A DNA stretch of 64,000 bases from Bacteroidota bacterium (GCA_016718825.1 JADKCL010000007.1:62001-126000); one strand, 5' to 3'; numbered from the stretch's first letter, positions 37,141-47,020 are shown. The notes: generated by a model not told the origin, from the letters alone. A program made the numbers and translations.

Positions 37141-38544
37141 TTACAGCAACTCATTCGCCAGATTGGCCAATTCGGAGCGCTCCCCGCGTTGCAGCGTCAC
37201 ATGTGCTGCCAGCGGATGGTCCTTGATTTTGTCGACCAGGTAGCTGAGGCCATTGGATTCGGAGTCGAGATAAGGCGTATCAATCTGCCGCACGTCGCCC
37301 GTGAAGATGATCTTCGTCTCTTCGCCAGCCCGCGTGATGATCGTCTTGACCTCATGCGGCGTGAGGTTTTGGGCTTCGTCGACGATGAAAATGATACGGG
37401 AGAGGCTGCGGCCGCGAATGTAAGCCAGTGGCGTGATCAGCAATTTTTCGCTTTCCACCATTTCCGTAATCGTCTTTTGCTCAGGGCTCGCATCCTTGAA
37501 TTGGCTCTGAATGAACTTCAGATTGTCCCAAAGCGGCTGCATATAAGGATCGAGCTTGCTTTTGATGTCGCCCGGCAAGTAGCCGATGTCCTTGTTGCTG
37601 AGCGGCACCACGGGGCGTGCCATGTAAATTTGCCGGAATTCGCGGCGACGCTCCATCGCACCCGCGAGGGCGAGCAGGGTCTTGCCCGTGCCGGCCACGC
37701 CCATGAGCGAGACCAAACGCACATTCGGATTCAGGACCGCGTGCAAGGCAAAGGCCTGCTCTGCATTCCGGGGCGTGATGCCATATGCTGAACGCTTTTC
37801 AACCTTCTCGATCAATTTGCTGATCGGATTGTAGAATGCCAACACCGAACTTTTCCCATTTTTCAGGATGAAATAATGGTTGGAGCGCACGTTCGAGAGG
37901 CCCAATTCGCTGGGATCAATGCCGTCGGTGCGGTAGATTTTGTCGATCAATTCGTGGTTCAGGCCTTCCATCAAACTGAAGCCATTGTCCAGCTTTTCGA
38001 TGTCTTTGACCTTGCCCGTGGTATAATCCTCCGAATGCAAGCCTACCGATTTGGCTTTGAGCCGCAGGTTGATGTCTTTGGTCACCATCACCACCTTGCG
38101 ATGGGGATGCTCTTTTTGCATCGCCAAGGCGGAGTTCAGGATCCGGTGGTCGGCTTTTTGCTCGCCAAACACTTCGTTCGCATCAAAATGACCTTCGCGG
38201 CCCATGGCGACCATAAATTTTCCGTGAGAATCCCCATTGATCTCCGTCCATTGGTTCATCAAATCCTTGCCCGACAGATCGTCCAAAATGCGGATGAATC
38301 CCCGCGCTTCGTAGTTGATCATGTCGTTGCCCTTCTTGAAGTTGTCCAATTCCTCAAGGACGGTGATCGGAATCACGACATCGTGTTCCTGAAAGCAGTT
38401 GATCGCATTGTGGTCGTAAAGGATCACCGAGGTGTCCAGCACGAAAATTTTGCGGTCCTTACTCGATTTGACTTTTGCACGAGCGTTACGTTTTGGGGTG
38501 GTGTTCCCGGCTGATTCTTGGGTTTGGAACATAGATACCTTCAT
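37141..38544 (-). CDS. PIN domain-PhoH ATPase fusion (PhoH2/YlaK-like)
   Basis: The 467-residue protein has an N-terminal PIN RNase domain (about 28-170: IFVLDTSVILYDH, VLEELDNFKKG, VMVTKDINLRLKA) and a C-terminal PhoH ATPase domain with Walker A GVAGTGKTLLAL and Walker B IIFIVDEAQNLTPHE. PIN-PhoH proteins are ATP-dependent RNA helicase/nucleases. It is a single gene, possibly starting at M5. Confidence 0.9.
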   Translation of the reverse strand: MKVSMFQTQESAGNTTPKRNARAKVKSSKDRKIFVLDTSVILYDHNAINCFQEHDVVIPITVLEELDNFKKGNDMINYEARGFIRILDDLSGKDLMNQWTEINGDSHGKFMVAMGREGHFDANEVFGEQKADHRILNSALAMQKEHPHRKVVMVTKDINLRLKAKSVGLHSEDYTTGKVKDIEKLDNGFSLMEGLNHELIDKIYRTDGIDPSELGLSNVRSNHYFILKNGKSSVLAFYNPISKLIEKVEKRSAYGITPRNAEQAFALHAVLNPNVRLVSLMGVAGTGKTLLALAGAMERRREFRQIYMARPVVPLSNKDIGYLPGDIKSKLDPYMQPLWDNLKFIQSQFKDASPEQKTITEMVESEKLLITPLAYIRGRSLSRIIFIVDEAQNLTPHEVKTIITRAGEETKIIFTGDVRQIDTPYLDSESNGLSYLVDKIKDHPLAAHVTLQRGERSELANLANELL

Positions 38545-38738
38545 TAACGTGTGTGATAACCAAATCTATCCATGTGTAATGCCAATCAGGAGCAAACTTT
38601 CTTCACAGGCTGGGGAGAAGTCGCATTCGAATGACCACTTTACAGAATGGCATACCTTGGAATCGTAGTCTACACACCGGAATACGTTCCCAGGCGGAAA
38701 ATGAATGCCGGATGTAAGAAAAGTGCTGATAGAATAAA

Positions 38739-38774
38739 ACATGTATATACATGTATTGTTATCACCTATATTTG
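38739..38774 (+). promoter_or_regulatory. Palindrome and -7 box upstream of the YceI gene
   Basis: ACATGTATATACATGT (38739-38754) is a perfect 16-bp palindrome. TATATTTG (38767-38774) matches the Bacteroidota -7 box TAnnTTTG. The palindrome covers the expected -33 position, so a dimeric regulator bound there could block or assist polymerase. The site lies about 60 bp before the ATG. Confidence 0.5.
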
Positions 38775-38836
38775 CGGACGGATCCGATGGATCATCCCAA
38801 CTCGATTAAAGCACAATGTATATTCTCAAAAACAAG

Positions 38837-39430
38837 ATGAAGAAGATTTCCTACCTGTTCGTTTTCGCCATGGCAGCGCTCTTTTTGGCTGTTCCAATGA
38901 CCTCCAAGGCTCAAGTATGGGCAAGCGATGGGGTACACTCCACTGTGATGTACACCGTCAAGCACGTCGTCACACCGATGTTGGGTGTCTTCAAGAAGTT
39001 CAACATTGAGATAACCTTCGACCCTACAAAGCCGCTAGAAACCAAAATCAATGGTACGCTGGATGCAAGTTCTGTGGTGATGGGCATGGATAAATTGGAA
39101 GGTCATTTGAGAAGCCCAGACTTCTTTGATGTCGCCAAATACCCGGAGTGGTCATTCCAATCCACTGGCATCACCGTCAACAAAAAGGTAAAATCCAAAA
39201 ATGGCTACTTTGCTGCCGGCAAATTGACGGTACGCGGTGTGACAAAAGACGTGGTAATCCCATTCGAATTTTTGGGCAGTAAAGAAGACCCACGCGGAGC
39301 CACCGCAGGGTTTGCCGCTGAATTCACCATCAACCGTGTGGACTACGGCGTGGGCCAGCCAGACGGCGGCGGTATGGTGAGCAACGATGTCAAGATCAAT
39401 GTCATGCTTGAGATGCATCCTAAGAAATAA
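38837..39430 (+). CDS. YceI-family periplasmic lipid-binding protein
   Basis: YceI proteins are small beta-barrels that bind isoprenoid or other lipids in the periplasm. The 197-residue protein has a signal peptide (cleavage after SKA) and the family pattern HSTVMYTVKHVVTPMLGVF, HLRSPDFFDVAKYPEWSFQS and GKLTVRGVTKDVVIPFEF. The start at 38837 is preferred over 38816 because it begins at the signal peptide (MKKISYLF). A clear terminator follows. Confidence 0.9.
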   Translation: MKKISYLFVFAMAALFLAVPMTSKAQVWASDGVHSTVMYTVKHVVTPMLGVFKKFNIEITFDPTKPLETKINGTLDASSVVMGMDKLEGHLRSPDFFDVAKYPEWSFQSTGITVNKKVKSKNGYFAAGKLTVRGVTKDVVIPFEFLGSKEDPRGATAGFAAEFTINRVDYGVGQPDGGGMVSNDVKINVMLEMHPKK

Positions 39431-39452
39431 AATAGCGAATTGAAAACAGGAG

Positions 39453-39488
39453 TTCCCGTCTTGGTGAAAGCTGAGACGGGAATTTTCT
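39453..39488 (+). terminator. Rho-independent terminator after the YceI gene
   Basis: TTCCCGTCT (39453-39461) and AGACGGGAA (39474-39482) form a perfect 9-bp stem with a 12-nt loop, followed by TTTTCTTT. It lies 23 bp after the stop codon. Confidence 0.8.
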
Positions 39489-39547
39489 TTGTATCCATCT
39501 GGACAACTTTTTCAGCAACAAACCGCGCCAATCCAGAAATTGGCTTC

Positions 39548-40783
39548 ATGAAAATCTTGCATACAGCAGACTGGCACTTGGGCAAGCGCCTCGACCGCTT
39601 TGACCGGTTGCCCGAGCAGCGGCAGGTGATGGACGAAATTTGCCGCATCGCCGATGCCGAAAATGTTGACGTCGTCCTCGTTGCCGGAGATCTTTACGAT
39701 ACCTTCAATCCTCCGATCGAGGCGACCGAATTGTTTTACCAGACCTTGAAGCGCCTCGCCAATGGCGGAAAACGGCCTGTGATCGCCATCGCCGGCAACC
39801 ACGATTCGCCAGACCGCATCGAGGCACCCGACCCACTCGCCCGTGAATGCGGCATCATTCTGGCAGGATTTCCGCATTCGGAAGTGCGCCCATTCCAACT
39901 CGAATCCGGTCTTGCGGTCACCCATAGCGAACCGGGCTTCCTCACGCTCACTGTGCCTGGAATCGGCTATCCGCTGCGGCTCCTGCTCACGCCCTACGCC
40001 AACGAAGGCCGTCTCCGCAAAGATCTCGGCGCAGAAAGGCCTGAAGCCCAGATGCGTGAATTGCTCGAGGCGCATTGGAAGGAACTCGCCTACCGGCATT
40101 GCAATGACCAAGGCGTGAACCTGCTCGTGGCGCATTTGCTGGTAATGTCGCAAGGAGACGAGGTTCCCGACGAGAATACTGCCGAGGAAAAATCCATGGG
40201 TCCGACCTCGATGGTGTACACCCAAAACTTGCCCGAAGGCATCCAATATGCTGCCTTGGGCCATATCCATGGCTATTGCAACATGCCCGGCGGGCCTTGT
40301 CCTGCTGTTTATTCGTCGAGTCCGCTCACATTTTCTTTTCCGACGCGTGGTCAAAATGCTGCACCAAGGTCCAAAAATGTCGTGATCGTCGAAGTCATGC
40401 CCGGAAAACCAGCGCAATACCGTCCCGTGGCACTCACATCGGGCTTGCCCGTCCTGCGAAGGCAGTTTCCAAATCCGGCGGCAGCGGTCGAATGGCTCCG
40501 CGAAAACCAGGAATGTTATGTCGAATTGTCGATCGAAACGGAAAATTATATCAGCGCCGAGGACCGTCGACAGATCATGACGGCCCATTCCAGGGTCGTA
40601 GGTCCGATTCCGGTTTTTACCAATGCGGAACGTATCGGCGCAGTTCACGGAAAGGCCATCGACGTGAGCCGTACCCGTGAGGAGCTTTTTCAAGACTATT
40701 TCCTGCATTCAAAGGGCGTCGAAGCCAATGCCGAGTTAATGGACTTGTTCCGCGAAATCGAAAGGAAGGAGGTGTCGAAATGA
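39548..40783 (+). CDS. sbcD: Nuclease SbcCD subunit D (Mre11-like)
   Basis: SbcD is the Mn-dependent phosphoesterase subunit of SbcCD, which opens hairpins and trims DNA ends during repair. The 411-residue protein starts MKILHTADWHLGKRLDRF with the metal-binding DxH, then AGDLYDTFNPP, IAGNHDSP and ALGHIHGY, the Mre11 motifs in order. A longer frame to 39440 runs through the terminator and is rejected. The stop overlaps sbcC by 4 bp. Confidence 0.95.
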   Translation: MKILHTADWHLGKRLDRFDRLPEQRQVMDEICRIADAENVDVVLVAGDLYDTFNPPIEATELFYQTLKRLANGGKRPVIAIAGNHDSPDRIEAPDPLARECGIILAGFPHSEVRPFQLESGLAVTHSEPGFLTLTVPGIGYPLRLLLTPYANEGRLRKDLGAERPEAQMRELLEAHWKELAYRHCNDQGVNLLVAHLLVMSQGDEVPDENTAEEKSMGPTSMVYTQNLPEGIQYAALGHIHGYCNMPGGPCPAVYSSSPLTFSFPTRGQNAAPRSKNVVIVEVMPGKPAQYRPVALTSGLPVLRRQFPNPAAAVEWLRENQECYVELSIETENYISAEDRRQIMTAHSRVVGPIPVFTNAERIGAVHGKAIDVSRTREELFQDYFLHSKGVEANAELMDLFREIERKEVSK

Positions 40784-43700
40784 TTCCATTGAAACTGACC
40801 ATCAAAGGTTTGTATAGCTACCGTGAAGAACAGGTCATCGACTTCACCAAGCTGGCTGAGAACCATCTTTTCGGCATCTTCGGAGCAGTGGGGAGCGGGA
40901 AATCGGCGATTTTGGAGGCCATGACCTACGCCTTGTATGGCGAAACAGCCCGATTGGGTGGCAGCGACAAGCGCTCCTACAACATGATGAACCTGCAATC
41001 GCAGGAAATGCTCATCGTCTTCGAATTCAAAACCGCCACCAACGAAGGGGAAAGCCTTTACCAATTCCGCGTCCGACACACGCGCAATTCCAAGAAGTTT
41101 GATGATGTACGTTCGCCAGCACGCACGGCCTCCATCTGGAAAGATGCTGAATGGCAGCCACTTCCCACGACCGATGCGGAATCCATCCTGAAACTCTCCT
41201 ACGAGAATTTCATCAAGACCATCATCATTCCGCAGGGCAAATTCCAGGAATTCATGCACATGGGCGAGACCCAGCGCACGCGTATGTTGCGGGAATTGTT
41301 TGGGCTGGATCGCTTCGAATTGTCCATTCCGACCGGGCAATTGATCAAGGAAACCGAAACCGCCCTCTCCGTTTTACAAGGCCAATTGATGTCGCTGACC
41401 GAGACAAATCCGGAGGAGATGGCCGCCAAAGAGGCAGAATTACTGGAAATCGGGGATTCGCTGGATAAGGAAAAAGTCCACCTTCAATTACTGGAAACGG
41501 CTGTCGCAAGCATTCGGCAACTGAAAAAGCTGGCGGATGATCGCCTTCGAATTCAAGAAACGCTCAATTCATTGCTTTCCAAAAAGGAAGAATGGGAGCG
41601 GAGGGAGGCCAAAGCGAATCAATTCCAAAAGGTGGTGCTGGACTTCCGCGAATGGATCAACACGGAAAAGCGCTTGACCCGCGAATTGGAACTTGCCCGA
41701 AATGCCCATTCGAAGACCGTTTCCGACCTTGAATTGCTCCTTCCACAACTGAAATCTGCCCGGGAAGCAGCAGTCAAGGCAAAATTGGCATGGGAAGCTC
41801 GCGGCGAATTGGAAGCCAAAATCAAGGATTGTACGCATTTGGAGGCCATTCGCAAGGCGACCGATGCCTTGGTTGCCGTAGAGGAACGCCTGAAAAAAGG
41901 CGAGGCCTTGCTGTTGACGGAAGCGCAGGCGATCAAGGAAAAGAAGGAAGCCAAGGAAACGGCGGACAGCACCATCGCCACCCTGCGGCAAGCGATGCCC
42001 GATGAAGCGCAAGTCAACGAAGCCTTGGCATGGTACCAACAACGCCGCAACCTGCAGACGCAGTTGGAGACATCCAACGCCCAAGGGAAGGCCATTGAAG
42101 CGGAGCGTTCGGAACTCTTGTCGGAACAATTGTCCCTTGCCAAAGCGCATTTGGGAGCAGATCACACGGGTGAAATGCTTTCAGTAGCCTTGCAAACGGC
42201 ATTGGACCAAATCCAAGCGGAGATTCAAGCTGCGCGCTTGGACAAGGAGCAGATCACGCACAAGGAGGGACTTGCAGCCTATGCGGTCGATTTGGCCGCG
42301 GGGAATCCATGCCCCTTGTGCGGGGCTGTGCATCATCCGGCGCCCTATCATCCCGGGGAGGCCGTTGAGAAAATAAAATCCAGTGAATTGACGATCAATG
42401 CCTTGGAGGCAAAGCTGAAGCCAATGGAGCGTGCACTTGCCTCCGCAAATGCAATTACGGTGAGGCTGGAGGAAAAGGGAAAGCAATTATCCAATCAGCA
42501 GGCAGAGGCGGTCCGGATTCAAAATTTGATCGCTGAACATTCGAAGGCATTTCTTTGGGCACAATACGATTCTAGCGACGCGACCAAAGCTGAATCTGAC
42601 CGGCTTGAGGCTGCCAAAATCAAAAGTAAAATTGTTGAAACCGAATCTCAGCGTTCAGCCATCGACAAGGAGTTGGAGACTTTGCTGGGCAATCAGGAGC
42701 GGTACCAAGCAGCTTTGGGGAAGTTTCGGGAAGATAGGAGCCAATCCGTCGGACTCCGCGACAGCCACCTGCAGCAACGTACGGTTTTTGTCTCCGAATC
42801 GGATTTGCAGCTGTCATTGGAGGAAATTGCACGGTTAAGTCAGCAATTGAGCGCAGAGCTGAAATCCATCGAACTAGCCAACACGACGACGCAGGAAACC
42901 GAGCGCAACTTGGATTTGAAGCGTGTCGAGCTTGAGCAGCGGCAGCTTTCCACCAACGCCGAATTGGTACGTTTGGAAAAGGATGCTGGCGAAAATCAAG
43001 GAAAAATCGCTGGAATGCTTTCAGCCTCCGGCTTCGCTTCGGTCGCCGAGGTGGAATCGATTTTGGGCTGGAACCTCGATTTGGAATCCGAGCAAAAAGC
43101 CGTCACCGCGTTCAAGATGGAACTCCAAACCGCCGAATCTGCCTTGGCGATGCTGGTCGCGCAGGCTGGCAACGAGGAATACAATGCCCAAAAACATGCC
43201 GAAACGGAATCTGCGATCCTGGCATCCAAAGTCCAAATCGATGAAAAAACCGAGCGTCAATCCTTGCTGCGTGAAGCATTGAAGCGCATTCGGGAGGAAT
43301 TGGCGCAACGCAAGGCGCTCGAAGGGCAACAGGAAGCCCAACGTCGCCGCTTGGAAAACTTGAAGATCTTGGAGCGGCTGTTTGTCGGTTCGGGCTTTGT
43401 CAAATACGTTTCGACCAAATATTTGCAAGAGCTTGTGGCGCGCGCAGATGTGCGCTTTCGGCAACTCACCCGAAATGCGCTGAGCCTCGAGCTGGGTACA
43501 GAAAACGAATTTCTCGTGCGCGACATGCTCAACGGCGGGCAAACGCGTAGCGTGAAAACACTCAGCGGCGGTCAGACATTTCAGGCGAGCCTTTGTCTGG
43601 CGCTTGCCTTGGCCGACAACGTGCAGCAACACAGCGGCAGCAGCCACAACTTTTTCTTTCTGGACGAGGGCTTCGGAACGCTTGACAAGGAGAGCCTTGC

Positions 43701-43854
43701 GGCAGTCTTTGAAGCTTTGAAGCAACTCCGGCAGGAAAACAGAATCGTCGGCGTGATTTCTCACGTGGAGGAAATGCAACAGGAAATCGAGGTGTATCTG
43801 AAGGTCACGCAGACGGAGGAAAGAGGAAGCTTGGTGAAGGGGAGTTGGGAATAG
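40780..43854 (+). CDS. sbcC: Nuclease SbcCD subunit C (Rad50-like ATPase)
   Basis: SbcC is the long coiled-coil ATPase that tethers DNA and drives SbcD. The 1024-residue protein has Walker A GAVGSGKSAIL near residue 35, long coiled coils on both sides of a zinc hook NPCPLCGAVHHP (C511, C514), and the C-terminal signature LSGGQTFQASLCLALALA followed by Walker B FFFLDEGFGTLD. It is coupled to sbcD. Confidence 0.95.
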   Translation: MIPLKLTIKGLYSYREEQVIDFTKLAENHLFGIFGAVGSGKSAILEAMTYALYGETARLGGSDKRSYNMMNLQSQEMLIVFEFKTATNEGESLYQFRVRHTRNSKKFDDVRSPARTASIWKDAEWQPLPTTDAESILKLSYENFIKTIIIPQGKFQEFMHMGETQRTRMLRELFGLDRFELSIPTGQLIKETETALSVLQGQLMSLTETNPEEMAAKEAELLEIGDSLDKEKVHLQLLETAVASIRQLKKLADDRLRIQETLNSLLSKKEEWERREAKANQFQKVVLDFREWINTEKRLTRELELARNAHSKTVSDLELLLPQLKSAREAAVKAKLAWEARGELEAKIKDCTHLEAIRKATDALVAVEERLKKGEALLLTEAQAIKEKKEAKETADSTIATLRQAMPDEAQVNEALAWYQQRRNLQTQLETSNAQGKAIEAERSELLSEQLSLAKAHLGADHTGEMLSVALQTALDQIQAEIQAARLDKEQITHKEGLAAYAVDLAAGNPCPLCGAVHHPAPYHPGEAVEKIKSSELTINALEAKLKPMERALASANAITVRLEEKGKQLSNQQAEAVRIQNLIAEHSKAFLWAQYDSSDATKAESDRLEAAKIKSKIVETESQRSAIDKELETLLGNQERYQAALGKFREDRSQSVGLRDSHLQQRTVFVSESDLQLSLEEIARLSQQLSAELKSIELANTTTQETERNLDLKRVELEQRQLSTNAELVRLEKDAGENQGKIAGMLSASGFASVAEVESILGWNLDLESEQKAVTAFKMELQTAESALAMLVAQAGNEEYNAQKHAETESAILASKVQIDEKTERQSLLREALKRIREELAQRKALEGQQEAQRRRLENLKILERLFVGSGFVKYVSTKYLQELVARADVRFRQLTRNALSLELGTENEFLVRDMLNGGQTRSVKTLSGGQTFQASLCLALALADNVQQHSGSSHNFFFLDEGFGTLDKESLAAVFEALKQLRQENRIVGVISHVEEMQQEIEVYLKVTQTEERGSLVKGSWE

Positions 43855-43904
43855 CGCCTTGGCGCTACCCTCGCTCTCACTCTCCCACTCGCTCTGGCAT
43901 TCGC

Positions 43905-44525
43905 CTATTTCTTCACCCCCAAAAACCTGCAAACCCAGCCTTGACCATTGTGGTAAAGGCCTTCGTGGAGCTTGATTTCGCCTTCCAGCATTTCCAGCAC
44001 CTCAAAATCCGGGAACAATTCGCGGATTTCATCGAGGGAAAAGAGCAGGTCGGCATCCTTGGGGCCTCCGGAGGCTTGGTGGGGCTGGTATTCGAGCTGT
44101 TTTTTGCCGAATGCCTCTAAAATCACCATTCCGCCCGGTTTCAGTGCAGCCACAAGTTTGGGATATACCACCTTGCGCACCTCCCAAGGGAAATGCGCGT
44201 AGATGAATGCGATCACGTCCACGCTTGCCGGCCGATAGCTGACCTCCATGGCATCGGCGACCACGTATTCGATGCGGCGGCCCATGTCAGCTGCAAGTCT
44301 GTCCGCTTTGTTTTTTCCCTCGACACTCAGGTCAAAGGCTTCGACAGACCATCCGCGGCTAGCTGCGAAGGCGGCGTTTCGACCTTCTCCTTCGGCAGGC
44401 AGCAGGATTTTTCCGGGAATGAGTCCGCTGAGTTTGTCCTTGAAATAAACATTGGGTTCGGTCCCGTAGGCCCATTCCGGCGCGCCGTAGCGTGCATCCC
44501 ACATCTCTTGGATCGGTGAATTCAT
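43905..44525 (-). CDS. Class I SAM-dependent methyltransferase (TehB-like)
   Basis: The 206-residue reading starts MNSPIQEMWDARYGAPEWAYG, the usual opening of TehB/thiopurine-type methyltransferases. The SAM region ILLPAEGEGRNAAFAASRGW replaces the commoner DxGxGxG loop, as in that group. VIAFIYAHFPWEVRKVVYPKL and LKPGGMVILEAFG follow. The substrate is unknown. The longer frame up to 44711 reaches over the divergent lipoprotein promoter. Confidence 0.8.
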   Translation of the reverse strand: MNSPIQEMWDARYGAPEWAYGTEPNVYFKDKLSGLIPGKILLPAEGEGRNAAFAASRGWSVEAFDLSVEGKNKADRLAADMGRRIEYVVADAMEVSYRPASVDVIAFIYAHFPWEVRKVVYPKLVAALKPGGMVILEAFGKKQLEYQPHQASGGPKDADLLFSLDEIRELFPDFEVLEMLEGEIKLHEGLYHNGQGWVCRFLGVKK

Positions 44526-44727
44526 TCCGAAAGATAAAAACTTCCACCTGTTTGGAATGGACTCGCCCCGAAAAATTGTTTCCCAATTTGGGTTAGATGT
44601 GAAAGTTGTCAAACTTGTGAATGATGGGTATTTGGAGGCTTTCTCGCGCAACCAAAGCCCCGAAACTTGCGATAGACCCAACAAAATTTCCCGTCTATCT
44701 TTTTCTTTCACTTATTCCGATCCCATT

Positions 44728-45741
44728 ATGAAATATTTCAGAATCAGTATTGCAACGGCCGCTATTGCAGGTTTGCTTATTTCCTGTAGCGCCAACATGG
44801 ACCGCAACAATCAATCCTTCGACAATTCACCTGCCCCTTCGCCCGGAACCTCAACTGCTCCGAGTTCAGGAAGCGGCTATTACGCAGAAGAATCCGCCAA
44901 GATGAGTGCCGATGAAGCCGATGTAAAGGACCTCGTTTCCAAAAACGACACCGAACTTATGTCTTCCTCCGCCGCCACGGGCGGGCCCAATCCTGATACT
45001 TCCCACAAATTCATTCGCACGGCAGACGTACGTTTTCGTGTGAACGAAGTCCGTCCGGCAACCTTTACCATCGAGAAAATCACTGCCAAATTCGGAGGAT
45101 ACGTAGCGCATACGGCCTTGGAAAGCGTCATCGACAATGTGAAACAGACCCCCATCAGCGACGACAGCACCCTGATCACGACTTACTACACTGTCAGCAA
45201 TAACATGACGCTGCGGGTGCCTGCGGAGAATCTTGACAGTACGCTCCGGAGCCTGGGAACCTTGGTCGAATACCTGGACTACCGTCGCATCAACGTCGAG
45301 GACGCTACCTTGAGGATCCTCCGCGAAAAGCTCGCCGCCCGTCGCATTGCCTATTCCAACCGCCGTCTCGAAAAGGCCGCTGACGGAAGCGAAGCCAAAT
45401 TGAGGGATGTTGCTGCGGTGGAGGAAGCTTTTTTCAACAAACAAACCATGGCCGACGAATCATTGCTTCGTACCCTCGAACTCAAAGACCAAATCGAATT
45501 GAGCACGATCACCCTTCAAATCTATCAACGTCAAGCCTGGAAACGGGAAATGGTCGCCAATGAGAAGAACATTGATGCCTACAAGCCAGGGTTCTTCCAC
45601 GATCTGGGTGAGGCGATTGCCCGCGGATGGCAGGGATTGTTGACCCTCATCGTCGGCTTGGCCCATTTGTGGCCCTTGTTGATCATCGTGCTGGGCTTGG
45701 TGATTGCAATCCGGTTGATCCAACGTCGACTGAAGAAATAA
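44728..45741 (+). CDS. DUF4349 lipoprotein
   Basis: The 337-residue protein has a lipoprotein signal (lipobox LISC), a Ser/Pro-rich linker (about 25-80), a DUF4349 domain (about 95-260: FIRTADVRFRVNEVRPATFTIEKI, TLRVPAENLDSTLRSL, a coiled helix pair around residue 195) and a C-terminal membrane helix (about 303-328) with a basic end. The combination of a lipid anchor and a C-terminal helix is the usual DUF4349 plan. Function is unknown. Confidence 0.85.
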   Translation: MKYFRISIATAAIAGLLISCSANMDRNNQSFDNSPAPSPGTSTAPSSGSGYYAEESAKMSADEADVKDLVSKNDTELMSSSAATGGPNPDTSHKFIRTADVRFRVNEVRPATFTIEKITAKFGGYVAHTALESVIDNVKQTPISDDSTLITTYYTVSNNMTLRVPAENLDSTLRSLGTLVEYLDYRRINVEDATLRILREKLAARRIAYSNRRLEKAADGSEAKLRDVAAVEEAFFNKQTMADESLLRTLELKDQIELSTITLQIYQRQAWKREMVANEKNIDAYKPGFFHDLGEAIARGWQGLLTLIVGLAHLWPLLIIVLGLVIAIRLIQRRLKK

Positions 45742-45749
45742 TCGAACAC

Positions 45750-45796
45750 GGAACGCAGCCATTTTTCCTGTAGCGGGGGAATGGCTGCGTTACCTT
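45750..45796. other. Inverted repeat after the DUF4349 gene
   Basis: AACGCAGCCATT and AATGGCTGCGTT form a 12-bp perfect stem with a loop of about 15 nt, 11 bp after the stop codon. There is no T-run, so it may act as an mRNA 3'-end hairpin or a weak terminator. The rest of 45800-46090 contains no gene that I can support. Confidence 0.55.
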
Positions 45797-46093
45797 TGAT
45801 TGCCCTTTTCAATGCCGTGAAGCGCGTTTTGATGCGCAATTCTGCCTAGTTGGCGTTACCTTTTGCCGAATTTGTCCATTGACTTTATTGCGGGCCAAGT
45901 CATCTTTGTAGCGTCTTCTGTTGCCCAGGGCATAGCACTGTCCGATCACCCTACCCGAATCGCGCTATGTTGACCTGAACACGTTTGAATTGAAGGCATT
46001 GTGCTGCTTTGCAGAAATGTGAAGCCTCAAGGCTCTGGAATCAGAAGACAATCATTCATCGCCCCCTCTTGGAAAGCCCCGTCAATGGGGCTT

Positions 46094-46291
46094 TCATTTT
46101 GATACAGGTTTGTCCTCGGCAGATGATTCCCGTTCAGCCACCGGATTCTTACCATTCGCACGTAGCTTCCTCCATATCCATCGCAGGACATCGCCTCCCC
46201 GCACCACCATCCAAATAAGGAACACGAAAAACACGGCAATCTCAATTTGATTGTCCCAGAGCGCGTTCCAGATGTCGACGGCAATTTCCAT
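46094..46291 (-). CDS. Small single-pass membrane protein
   Basis: The 65 residues start MEIAVDIWNALWDNQIEIAV, with one membrane helix (about 15-33) and a basic, polar C-terminus rich in Arg and Lys. No family is recognised. A perfect hairpin (AAAGCCCC, six-base loop, GGGGCTTT) lies at the 3' end next to the stop codon. It is close to the left edge of the RNA island. Confidence 0.5.
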   Translation of the reverse strand: MEIAVDIWNALWDNQIEIAVFFVFLIWMVVRGGDVLRWIWRKLRANGKNPVAERESSAEDKPVSK

Positions 46292-46535
46292 GGTGCAATG
46301 ATAATCTATTCATGGCTGATTCAGAATAGGGATGGATTCGTAGTTGCTCACAAAACCAGTTCGACCGTTGGCGCAATATCCCAAGCCGTTCATGTCGCAA
46401 TATCTGCAATTGGAACTTTTTTTGTTGTGAGTGTAAAAACCCTTCCTAAGTTTGCATCGTATTCAGAAACAAAAAACGAATACAAGTATTTATTCGAAAC
46501 CAATTTTTTAAAAACTCTTAAGCAAAAACAAAAAT

Positions 46536-46725
46536 ATGAAATTCACCGCATCCATCAAAAGTCGTCAGCAGCACACCAATCTCGGTGGTATGCGGAGAGG
46601 CTTTCTGGGCGCAGCGGTTGAGGGATTAGATCCCAGTTTCTTAGGGTGTGCGGTGTCGCAAAGACATCGATAGATGAACAATTAAGTTCCATCGCACACC
46701 CGGATCATAAGATTCGGGTTTTTTT
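46536..46725 (+). ncRNA. Structured RNA with terminator at the left edge of the RNA island
   Basis: Stems seen by eye: CCGCAT/ATGCGG (46546-46551 with 46590-46595), GGGAT-TAG-ATCCC (46622-46634), a three-way-junction-like unit closed by GGGTGTGCG/CGCACACCC (46644-46652 with 46693-46701) that holds GTGTC-GCAAA-GACAT, and the terminator hairpin. The region can also be read as a 45-codon frame from ATG 46536 (MKFTASIKSRQQHTNLGG...) to TAG 46673, so a leader peptide is an alternative. The upstream sequence is AT-rich and promoter-like. The RNA class is not recognised. Confidence 0.5.
46699..46725 (+). terminator. Rho-independent terminator of the 46.5-kb RNA
   Basis: CCCGGATC-ATAA-GATTCGGG forms an 8-bp stem (one G-T pair) followed by seven T. 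Its first three bases (46699-46701) are also the last bases of the preceding long stem, so the two helices compete, as in attenuators. Confidence 0.8.
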
Positions 46726-46769
46726 ATGCCTTGATTGTAGCGCCACGCACCACCGAATAAAGTTCACTC

Positions 46770-46841
46770 AGCCCTCTGGTCTAATGGCTAAGGCACCGGA
46801 CTTTGAATTCGGGGACGGAGGTTCAATTCCTCCGAGGGCTA
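46770..46841 (+). tRNA. tRNA-Gln (UUG)
   Basis: Acceptor AGCCCTC/GAGGGCT, D-stem GTCT/AGGC, anticodon stem CCGGA/TTCGG with loop CTTTGAA, and T-arm GGAGG-TTCAATT-CCTCC all pair. Anticodon TTG. Discriminator A, no encoded CCA. It is a normal cloverleaf and the first of the array. Confidence 0.93.
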
Positions 46842-47020
46842 CGATAGCAGTGTGAGATTCCAGCGTGAGTCTGGAGGAAGTGCTGCTCAAATGTAAATTG
46901 CTGATTTTGAGTTTGATTTCCGCTTCGTTGCGGGGTGATACTCCATTGATTTGTCAAAATTCTAATTACCTATATTACGTTCTTTCCATTCTTACAGATT
47001 GAAGCATCGCAGTATATTGT

